Assembly: GCA_903910215.1 (NCBI GenBank) | Contig: CAIVYV010000318.1 | Location: 1 to 28,272 of the forward strand | DNA from: an uncultured Pseudomonadota bacterium | GTDB taxonomy: Bacteria; Pseudomonadota; Gammaproteobacteria; Steroidobacterales; Steroidobacteraceae | DNA length: 28,272 nt | Direction of reading: 5' to 3' | Shown: piece by piece, positions 15,858 to 22,912 of the stretch | How positions within the stretch are numbered: position 1 is the first letter of the stretch | Layout: each line of letters starts with the position of its first letter | Notes under the pieces: model-generated | Seen by the model: the letters and a program-made list of their open reading frames with translations, nothing else | Databases searched by the model: none | Told to the model about the DNA's origin: nothing | Position numbers and translations under genes: made by a program

Positions 15858-18314
15858 ATGACGACGAAGGTCGCGATTGCGGTAGTAGGGTCTGGGCCGG
15901 GCGGGCTGAGTGCAGCTGCCCGGGCGGCTGAGGTTGGTGTATCGCATGTGCTGCTCGAGCAAACGGCAGCACATTCGAACACCATTCAGAAGTACCAGAA
16001 GGGCAAGCACGTCATGGCTGAGCCCAACATCCTGCCTCTGCGCAGTCCGATGCGCTTCGAAGCCGGTACTCGCGAAAAGATCCTCGGCGAATGGGCCGAG
16101 GGTCTCACTGAGCACAAGGTCAATATTCGCTACGGGTCTGAAGTCGTCGGCATCAGTGGCGCCAAAGGCGACTTCCACCTCAAATTGCAGGATGGAAGTG
16201 AAGTGCTCGCCGAGAACGTCATTCTCGGTATCGGACTGCAGGGCAATCCGCGTCGCTTGGGTGTTCCGGGTGATGGTCTGCCCTGCGTGCAGTACACGCT
16301 CGATGATCCCGACGAATACAAGGGTGAAACGATCGTTGTGGTCGGCGCGGGTGACGCGGCCATCGAGAACGCCGTGGCACTCTCGAAGCAAAATACCGTC
16401 TACCTCGTCAATCGATCGGGCGAGTTTTCGCGCTGCAAAGACGGCAACCTCGCGCTGATTTTGAAGACAGTCGAGGCTGGCAAGGTGATCTGCCTTTATT
16501 CGACGCAGTGCGCCTCTTTGAGTGAGACACCGGGTGGTGAAAAGCCCTATCTGTTGTCTTTGAATACGTCGACGGGCGACATGCAGTTGCCGTGCGATCG
16601 CATCATCGCGCGCCTTGGTGCGACGCCGCCGCGCAAGTTCGTCGAATCCTGTGGGATCAAGTTTCCCTCTAATGATCCCTCGTCACTTCCGGTGCTCTCG
16701 ACATCGTACGAGTCGAATGTTCCGGGGCTCTACGTGATCGGTGCCTTAGGCGGATATCCGCTGATCAAGCAGGCGATGAATCAAGGCTATGAAGTCGTTG
16801 AATTCATTCGCGGTAATCCGGTCGCGCCTGCTGACGAACCGTTGTTAGCAGCCAAGTTTGCCGGAATTCCAGGACATCGCTCGGTTTCAGATACCTTGCA
16901 GGCGATGCAGCAGCGCATCCCCTTGTTCACCGAGGTGAATCCGCTGATGTTCCGCGAGCTATTGCTCGGCAGCACGATTCACGTGCTGAACCCGGGTGAT
17001 GTCGTCTTCAAGCGTAACGATTACACCAATTCGTTCTACACCATCTTCAACGGCGGTGTAGAGATCCAGATCGACGATAACAATCCCGCAAAACGCATTC
17101 CTCTGATGCCAGGCCAGTTCTTTGGCGAGATGGGTTTGTTGTCCGGGCGCCGTCGCACGGCAACAGTGCTTGCCGGCAAAGACTGCGTCCTGATCGAAAC
17201 GCCGCGACGAGACGTATTGAAACTGCTGAGCTCGGTCGATGCCGCGCGCGCCGTGATCGATCAGACCTTCATCGTTCGTGCGATTCAGAGTGGATTCGCG
17301 CCGCAGGCCAAGACGGCAGATTTGCTGCCTATCGCTGCGAAATCGAAAATGAATCGCTACAAAGCGGGGCAAGTCTTATTCAGCGAAGGCGACGAGGCAG
17401 ATGCTCTGCATCTCGTGCGTAGTGGGTCGCTGGCAGTGCTGCGCGCGGTCGGTGGTCGAGAAATCGTCACCTCTTACGTCGCGGCCGGCAACTACGTCGG
17501 TGAAATGGGTTTGATGGGCAACACCCGTCGCAGCGCGACGGTTCGAGCCACCGTAGCTACCGAGACCATTAGTCTCGATGCGGATACTTTCGCGGAGTTG
17601 CTGCAGAAAAATCCTGCGCTCAGATCAGAGCTCGAAGAGACGGTACGACAACGTATCGCGAGCAACACGCGCCTGCAGGGTCAAGATAATGCAGGCGCAT
17701 TGATTTCGTTTCTGCTCAAACAGGGCCTCGGCGAAGCAACCGACGTGCTACTGATCGACGAGACGCTTTGTGTCGGTTGCGACAATTGCGAACGTGCCTG
17801 CGCAGCGACTCATGGTGGCACCTCGCGTCTTGATCGTGCTGCTGGGCCAACCTTTGCCAATGTTCACGTTCCGACATCGTGCCGGCACTGCGAAGACCCG
17901 CATTGCATGAAGGACTGCCCGCCGGACGCGATTCGTCGCTCACCGAACGGCGAGGTCTTTGTCGGCGACAACTGCATCGGCTGCGGTAATTGCGAGCGTA
18001 ATTGCCCATACGGCGTCATCCAGTTGGCGGGGCCGCCGCCCGAGCAGCCCTCACTGGCTTCGTGGCTCATGTTCGGCAGCAAGCAAGAGAATGTATTTGG
18101 CGAAGTGCAGGGGCTTGGACGTAAACATCACCACCATCACCATGATGATGGTCACGGCGCCCCCAAGGCGGTGAAGAAAGCGGTCAAGTGCGATATGTGC
18201 AAGGGCCAGGATGGCGGACCCGCTTGCGTGCGCGCCTGCCCGACGGGCGCTGCCTTGCGCGTCAGCCCTGAAGAGTTCGTGGCATTCGTGCAGCAAGAAG
18301 CGTCGAGGTTCTGA
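15858..18314 (+). CDS. Fusion protein: FAD/NAD(P) oxidoreductase - two CNB domains - four [4Fe-4S] ferredoxin module
   Basis: An 818-residue cytoplasmic redox protein made of three modules. Residues 1-320 are a thioredoxin reductase-like flavoprotein with FAD loop GSGPGG (11-16) and NAD(P) loop VVGAGDAA (161-168). Two cNMP-binding domains follow (about 360-460 and 490-600), with cassettes GEMGLLSGRRRTATV (423-437) and GEMGLMGNTRRSATV (548-562). The C-terminus is a DmsB/HybA-like ferredoxin with 16 cysteines in four groups (638-648, 675-687, 706-716, 778-794), enough for four [4Fe-4S] clusters. A natural run of six histidines lies at 757-762. No CxxC redox pair is seen in the flavoprotein half, so it is unlikely to be a thioredoxin reductase. 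Electrons probably run from NAD(P)H through FAD and the clusters to the cytochrome b encoded next, gated by cyclic nucleotide. Start ATG 15858, one base after the previous stop. Confidence 0.93.
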   Translation: MTTKVAIAVVGSGPGGLSAAARAAEVGVSHVLLEQTAAHSNTIQKYQKGKHVMAEPNILPLRSPMRFEAGTREKILGEWAEGLTEHKVNIRYGSEVVGISGAKGDFHLKLQDGSEVLAENVILGIGLQGNPRRLGVPGDGLPCVQYTLDDPDEYKGETIVVVGAGDAAIENAVALSKQNTVYLVNRSGEFSRCKDGNLALILKTVEAGKVICLYSTQCASLSETPGGEKPYLLSLNTSTGDMQLPCDRIIARLGATPPRKFVESCGIKFPSNDPSSLPVLSTSYESNVPGLYVIGALGGYPLIKQAMNQGYEVVEFIRGNPVAPADEPLLAAKFAGIPGHRSVSDTLQAMQQRIPLFTEVNPLMFRELLLGSTIHVLNPGDVVFKRNDYTNSFYTIFNGGVEIQIDDNNPAKRIPLMPGQFFGEMGLLSGRRRTATVLAGKDCVLIETPRRDVLKLLSSVDAARAVIDQTFIVRAIQSGFAPQAKTADLLPIAAKSKMNRYKAGQVLFSEGDEADALHLVRSGSLAVLRAVGGREIVTSYVAAGNYVGEMGLMGNTRRSATVRATVATETISLDADTFAELLQKNPALRSELEETVRQRIASNTRLQGQDNAGALISFLLKQGLGEATDVLLIDETLCVGCDNCERACAATHGGTSRLDRAAGPTFANVHVPTSCRHCEDPHCMKDCPPDAIRRSPNGEVFVGDNCIGCGNCERNCPYGVIQLAGPPPEQPSLASWLMFGSKQENVFGEVQGLGRKHHHHHHDDGHGAPKAVKKAVKCDMCKGQDGGPACVRACPTGAALRVSPEEFVAFVQQEASRF

Positions 18315-18316
18315 CC

Positions 18317-19198
18317 ATGCACGAGTCTATGCTCGATTATGCCAAGCGCCGCTATTTGAAAATCGCGGTCGCGCTGTGCGTCTCGTCGATCATCGCGTAT
18401 GCATGGCACGACCCGCTCTCGCCACCTAATGGCGGCACCTGGCTTGGCTATACCTTAGGCGGCATTGGCGCTGCGCTCATTCTTTGGTTGACTGCGCTCG
18501 GTGTGCGTAAGCGTAGTTACTCATCCTCGCTCGGTACGCTACGCGGTTGGACGAGCGCCCACGTTTATCTGGGTTTGGCGCTCATCGTGGTGGCCACGCT
18601 GCATACTGGCTTTCAATTTGGCTGGAATCTGCACACGCTCTGCTATGCGCTGATGTTGATCGTGATCGGAAGCGGGATTTTCGGCATGGTGGTCTACCTG
18701 CGCTATCCGCAGTTGATGTCGTCCAACCGAGCAGGTACCAAGCCCGACGTGTTGCTTGAGGAGATCAACGATCTCGACCAGCGCGCTTTGCGTGTTGCCA
18801 ATGAGATGCCCCGTCGTTTCGGCGACGTATTGCGCTCCAACCGCGAGGGAACTCGTGTCGGTGGTAGTACCCGAGCGATTTTAGGCGGTCTCGATCTCTC
18901 GACGATCAACTTACCTGCTGCTGGCGGAGCTTCGCAGCAGGTTCCGAATTCAGAGCAGGCAGCCTTACTCGATTGGCTCGGTGATGAACTTGCTCGCAGT
19001 ACTGATGGTGATCTGACGAAACGAATCGGTGATCTTCTCAGTGTGGTTGCCACGCGCCGCAATCAGCTCCGTCGATTACGTCGCGACGCCCAGATCCGCG
19101 GCTGGCTCGAGATTTGGTTGTATGTGCATGTTCCCGTGACGTTGGCTTTGATCGGCACGCTGATCGCCCACGTCGTCAGCGTATTCCTCTATTGGTGA
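18317..19198 (+). CDS. Cytochrome b-like inner-membrane protein
   Basis: A 293-residue membrane protein with helices at about 13-30, 43-63, 79-99, 105-127 and 265-290, and a large soluble loop between the last two (about 130-262). Helix 3 carries H82 and H96 and helix 5 carries H271 and H285, each pair 14 residues apart. This is the spacing of two b haems stacked between two helices, as in ferric-reductase and cytochrome b561-like proteins. H106 in the next helix is an extra candidate. The likely role is to carry electrons from the upstream Fe-S flavoprotein across the inner membrane to the periplasmic decahaem encoded next. It begins two bases after the flavoprotein stop. I do not recognise a named family, so haem binding rests on the histidine pattern. 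Confidence 0.78.
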   Translation: MHESMLDYAKRRYLKIAVALCVSSIIAYAWHDPLSPPNGGTWLGYTLGGIGAALILWLTALGVRKRSYSSSLGTLRGWTSAHVYLGLALIVVATLHTGFQFGWNLHTLCYALMLIVIGSGIFGMVVYLRYPQLMSSNRAGTKPDVLLEEINDLDQRALRVANEMPRRFGDVLRSNREGTRVGGSTRAILGGLDLSTINLPAAGGASQQVPNSEQAALLDWLGDELARSTDGDLTKRIGDLLSVVATRRNQLRRLRRDAQIRGWLEIWLYVHVPVTLALIGTLIAHVVSVFLYW

Positions 19199-19202
19199 AT
19201 CG

Positions 19203-20918
19203 ATGCGTATTCTGATTCGTACACTCGAGATTGGTACGACGGGGGTTGCAGTCGCCCGCGATCGAGTCGTCGACGCAGATGTGATCGGCTTTGGGCGCGC
19301 CACCGATCAACATATTCATTGCAACGACCAACGAATCGCCCTTCATCACGCCAAATTCACGCGATCCGATGCCGGACTGCTGTTGTCTTGTTTCCCGCCT
19401 GCGCAGGCGGAAGTCAATGGTCGGCTTTGTCGTGATGCGACCTTGCGAGTGGGTGACGAGGTCAACCTCGGGCCCATGCTCATCAAGGTTCTCGACGCGC
19501 CAGCGGACTTTGATGCCGCGATTTCGGTTGAGCACGACGCCCGAGAAGCCACGGTCGCCGATGACGCGCCGTTACCTGTCTTCGCCACGTCTCTCGAACA
19601 AGTGGGTTGGCGCAAGCGTCCGTGGGCATGGGCCGGTATCACCGTCACTTTATTACTAGGTTTGATACTGCCGTGGTTCTTCATAGGCGGTGGAGATGCA
19701 TCGGCTGCGTGGCTGCGAGCAAGCGTGCTGCCGAGCGATATGCAGTGGACCTCAGGGGCATTGCATTCGGCACACGGTAATCTCGAGGTTGAGTGTGAGG
19801 CGTGTCATGCGCAGCCGTTCCGCCGCGTTCGCAATGAACAGTGCCTCGATTGCCACGCCAGTACGCTGCATCAGCATGTGCCCGCTGATCATCCGGCTGC
19901 AGCTGGCATGACGGCAGATCGCTGCACGACATGCCATGTTGAGCACGACGAGCCTTCGAATCTTGTTCAGCTCGATACGCGAATCTGTACCGATTGTCAC
20001 ACGCAGCCGCAAGATCACGGCGCGGGTCTAAAAGCGATGCCGGTAACGGATTTTGTCTCGCAGCATCCGGACTTTCAGGTCAGCTTGTTGACTGCGCCAG
20101 ACTGGAAGGTGACGCGAAGCCGCCTCGGCGATTCAGTGCTCGTTGAAAAGTCTAATCTCGAATTCACGCACGCAGCGCACCTCGATCCGAAGGGCATCAA
20201 AGCTCCGCAGGGTGAAGTCGTGATGGAGTGCGCGGATTGTCATACGCCAAGTGAGAGCGGCACGAGCTTCAAGCCGATCAATATGGAGCAGCATTGCGGC
20301 TCATGCCACACCCTGGGGTTCGATCCGGCAGAGCCGCAGCGTAAGGTGCCACACGGTGAGCCTGAGCTCGTCATGCAAACACTCGTTGATCATTACAGCC
20401 GTCGCTTTCTGGGTGGGTACAGCGATGCGTTCGCGCCTGCTGACGGCGTAACGCCGCCTGGTGCTTCTTTAAGCGCTGCGGCGCGCGCTCGTGTGCTCGG
20501 GACCGCAAAGCAGCGTGCGAATCAGGTCGCGGCTGATATCTTCGAGCGAAGAGTGTGTGCGGATTGTCATACCGTTACTCGCGAAGGCACGAGCGCTGAG
20601 CCAGTATGGAAAGTCGCGCCGGTGAAACTGACGCAGACGTTCATGCCGAAGGCGCATTTCGATCATGCTGCACACGCGACCGGTGATGCGACTTGCGAAA
20701 CTTGTCATGCTGCTGCGGATTCGAAATTCGCCACTGATGTTCTGATGCCGCAGATCAAAGTTTGCCGCGACTGTCACGGCGGAGAGACTGGAACCGAGGG
20801 CGGCCAGGTGCGAATCGCCAGTCCTTGCGCCTCGTGCCATGTCTATCACGATGAGCAAGAGCCCCTGTGGGTTCCCGTCATGAAGAAAGTGATTCGACAG
20901 GCAGCGGTACGCGAATGA
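19203..20918 (+). CDS. FHA domain - transmembrane - decahaem c-type cytochrome
   Basis: A 571-residue protein. Residues 1-100 resemble a forkhead-associated domain: GFGR at 29-32, a His-rich strand ALHHA at 46-50, and VNGR at 71-74, the usual G-R, x-x-H and N-G landmarks. One hydrophobic helix (about 142-161) follows. Residues 190-560 contain exactly ten CxxCH haem-attachment motifs, the first at C198 (CEACH), others including CLDCH, CTTCH and CTDCH, and the last CASCH. There is no cleavable signal peptide, so the FHA domain should face the cytoplasm and the haem domain the periplasm. FHA domains bind phosphothreonine peptides, which would let a cytoplasmic kinase signal or protein partner dock on the cytochrome. 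It sits four bases after the cytochrome b gene. Haem count is certain from sequence, while the FHA call is good but not proven. Confidence 0.9.
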   Translation: MRILIRTLEIGTTGVAVARDRVVDADVIGFGRATDQHIHCNDQRIALHHAKFTRSDAGLLLSCFPPAQAEVNGRLCRDATLRVGDEVNLGPMLIKVLDAPADFDAAISVEHDAREATVADDAPLPVFATSLEQVGWRKRPWAWAGITVTLLLGLILPWFFIGGGDASAAWLRASVLPSDMQWTSGALHSAHGNLEVECEACHAQPFRRVRNEQCLDCHASTLHQHVPADHPAAAGMTADRCTTCHVEHDEPSNLVQLDTRICTDCHTQPQDHGAGLKAMPVTDFVSQHPDFQVSLLTAPDWKVTRSRLGDSVLVEKSNLEFTHAAHLDPKGIKAPQGEVVMECADCHTPSESGTSFKPINMEQHCGSCHTLGFDPAEPQRKVPHGEPELVMQTLVDHYSRRFLGGYSDAFAPADGVTPPGASLSAAARARVLGTAKQRANQVAADIFERRVCADCHTVTREGTSAEPVWKVAPVKLTQTFMPKAHFDHAAHATGDATCETCHAAADSKFATDVLMPQIKVCRDCHGGETGTEGGQVRIASPCASCHVYHDEQEPLWVPVMKKVIRQAAVRE

Positions 20919-22912
20919 GACGGCTTTGGTTGACGGCGCTGTGTGCCGTGCTCGTGACATCCTGTGGCGGTGGCGGTTCCGGCTCCTCAAGCTCGAGCGT
21001 CAATGGTAGCGCGACAGGCTCGTCAGGGTCGCCGGTTTGCGATGGCAGTTGTGTCAACGCCAGCTCGTTTCTTTCGACGGGGGATGTCGAAGCGGTCATC
21101 GCTCGCGGCGTGGCGGAGGCGCAGGCGAGAGGCGTCAAGGCAACGATCGCGGTGGTCGATCGAGTCGGTAACGTGCTCGCAGTGTTCCGTATGTCGGGCG
21201 CACTCGAGAACGTCACGATGCGAACGAGTGACGTGTCTGCATCGGCGCTGAGCGGCGGACTCGAGAATGTCGAAGTGATTCCTGCAACGATGGCTGCCAT
21301 TGCCAAGGCGGTCACCGGCGCTTATCTCTCGAGCGAAGGCAACGCCTTCAGCACGCGAACTGCCAGCCAAATCATTCAGTCGCACTTCAATCCGGGTGAA
21401 TTACTAACACCAGGCGGACCGCTGTTTGGCGTGCAGTTCAGCCAGCTCCCTTGCTCTGATGTGTCGGCGCGTTTCACGCCAGCTGAGGCTGACGTGGGGC
21501 CGAAGCGATCTCCGCTAGGGCTCGCAGGCGATCCGGGTGGTTTTCCGCTGTATCGATCCGGTACGCCCGTTGGTGGTGTCGGTGTTGTCGTCGATTCCGT
21601 TTATGGCATCGATCGCAATGTGCTTGATGTCGACAACGACACCGACGAGGCGGTCGCGTTAGCTGGTGCTGGCTCGTTGTCGGCGCCGGAGGATCGTCGG
21701 GCAGATCGCATCACGGCCGATGGCAAAACCTTGCGCTTCAGTGATGCGCGATCCGAGGATCTGCGATCTCGAGTCGATTCGCCGCCGGCATTTGCATCGC
21801 TTTTGGGTAATGCGGGGCAGTTGGTGGCCGTGCCGGGCTATAACGATGCGCCGGTTCGTGCCGGCACCGCTTTTGGACAAGCGCGCTCCGGTATTCGCGC
21901 TGATAGTCAGGACTTCGCTGGTCTCGATGCATTCGTGTTGGTGGATGCAGCGGGCAACGAGCGTTATCGCCCACGACCCGGAACCGATGGCGCCGCAGCG
22001 CTGACGGCTGCCGAGGTTCGATCCATCCTCTCGAGCGCTTTACGCGTAGCCAACCGAAGTCGCGCTCAGATTCGTCGCCCGCTCGACACGCCGGCGCGCG
22101 TGTCAATCACGGTAGTCGACTCACAAGGCGAAATCTTGGGTCTCGTGCGGACGCGCGATGCGCCTGTGTTCGGAATCGATGTTGCCGTTCAGAAGGCGCG
22201 TGGTGCAACGTTTTTATCTTCGCGCACTGCAGCCGAACGTCTGTCGGCCTTGCCGCCCGCTGTATACCTAGATCGAGTTTTGGTGCGTCTGCGAGAAGAG
22301 TCGCCGGCGCAGTACGTCTCAACCATGCGAGTTTTCCTTGGGCTACCAAACGCTTTGGCGGATGGCGCGACTGCCTTCTCCGCGCGTGCGATTGGCAACC
22401 TTGCCCGCCCGAACTACCCGGATGGGGTTGATGGCAACCCATTTGGCCCACTGTCGCGTGCTCCGGGGCAGTGGAGTCCGCTTAACACCGGCTTGCAGAT
22501 GGATCTCGTGCATAACGCCGTCATTCAGCACGTTGCGTTCGTCCGCGGTCTGACGCCTGATACGCCGCGAAATTGTAGTGGCGTGAGCGGATTCGATCGC
22601 GGCTTCATCGTGAATGGCGCGGCACGAGGCTTGGCGAATGGCATCCAGATTTTTCCGGGCGCCGTCCCGATTTATCGCGGCGACCAACTGATCGGCGCGA
22701 TCGGTGTCTCTGGTGATGGTATCGATCAGGACGACATGGTCGCGTTCTTAGGTGTCGCTCGCTCGGGCTTGACGGGTGCTGCGCCGCAGAACGCGCCCAC
22801 CAATCGCAGATCCGATCAATTGGTTCCGAGTGGCGCACGCTTGCGCTACGTCAGTTGTCCGCAAGCGCCGTTCTTGGATTCCAACGAACAGGAGCCTTGC
22901 AGTGGTCTTTGA
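20915..22912 (+). CDS. Lipoprotein with two GlcG/HbpS-like haem-binding-type domains
   Basis: A 665-residue protein starting at ATG 20915, which overlaps the cytochrome stop as ATGA. The signal peptide ends in the lipobox VTSC with C17 lipidated. Gly at the next position rather than Asp suggests the outer membrane. A Gly/Ser-rich linker follows. Two copies of a GlcG/HbpS (DUF336) type fold can be seen: the first starts near LSTGDVEAVIARGVAEAQAR with TIAVVDRVGNVLAVFRM, the second near LTAAEVRSILSSALRVANRS with SITVVDSQGEILGLVRT. Each is later completed by a PLYR- or PIYRG-type strand and a G-V-G-V segment. HbpS binds haem in Streptomyces, but many relatives have unknown function. Between the decahaem and barrel genes, a role in haem handling or in building the conduit is possible. 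An in-frame ATG at 20867 is rejected because it would bury the signal peptide. Confidence 0.82.
   Translation: MRRLWLTALCAVLVTSCGGGGSGSSSSSVNGSATGSSGSPVCDGSCVNASSFLSTGDVEAVIARGVAEAQARGVKATIAVVDRVGNVLAVFRMSGALENVTMRTSDVSASALSGGLENVEVIPATMAAIAKAVTGAYLSSEGNAFSTRTASQIIQSHFNPGELLTPGGPLFGVQFSQLPCSDVSARFTPAEADVGPKRSPLGLAGDPGGFPLYRSGTPVGGVGVVVDSVYGIDRNVLDVDNDTDEAVALAGAGSLSAPEDRRADRITADGKTLRFSDARSEDLRSRVDSPPAFASLLGNAGQLVAVPGYNDAPVRAGTAFGQARSGIRADSQDFAGLDAFVLVDAAGNERYRPRPGTDGAAALTAAEVRSILSSALRVANRSRAQIRRPLDTPARVSITVVDSQGEILGLVRTRDAPVFGIDVAVQKARGATFLSSRTAAERLSALPPAVYLDRVLVRLREESPAQYVSTMRVFLGLPNALADGATAFSARAIGNLARPNYPDGVDGNPFGPLSRAPGQWSPLNTGLQMDLVHNAVIQHVAFVRGLTPDTPRNCSGVSGFDRGFIVNGAARGLANGIQIFPGAVPIYRGDQLIGAIGVSGDGIDQDDMVAFLGVARSGLTGAAPQNAPTNRRSDQLVPSGARLRYVSCPQAPFLDSNEQEPCSGL
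22890..22894 (+). promoter_or_regulatory. Ribosome binding site for the GTG start of the barrel gene
   Basis: AGGAG lies seven bases before GTG 22902, inside the end of the preceding lipoprotein gene. It decides the start: upstream in-frame ATGs (the first at 22776) would place 42 charged residues before the signal peptide. Confidence 0.7.

Noticed and set aside
15858..16820. Thioredoxin reductase
   Set aside because: The fold is related, but no CxxC active-site pair is present in the flavoprotein module, and it is fused to CNB and Fe-S domains.
18124..18162. His6 run as a vector or tag artefact
   Set aside because: It is internal, lies in a natural loop between cysteine groups of the ferredoxin module, and the flanking sequence is ordinary coding DNA.
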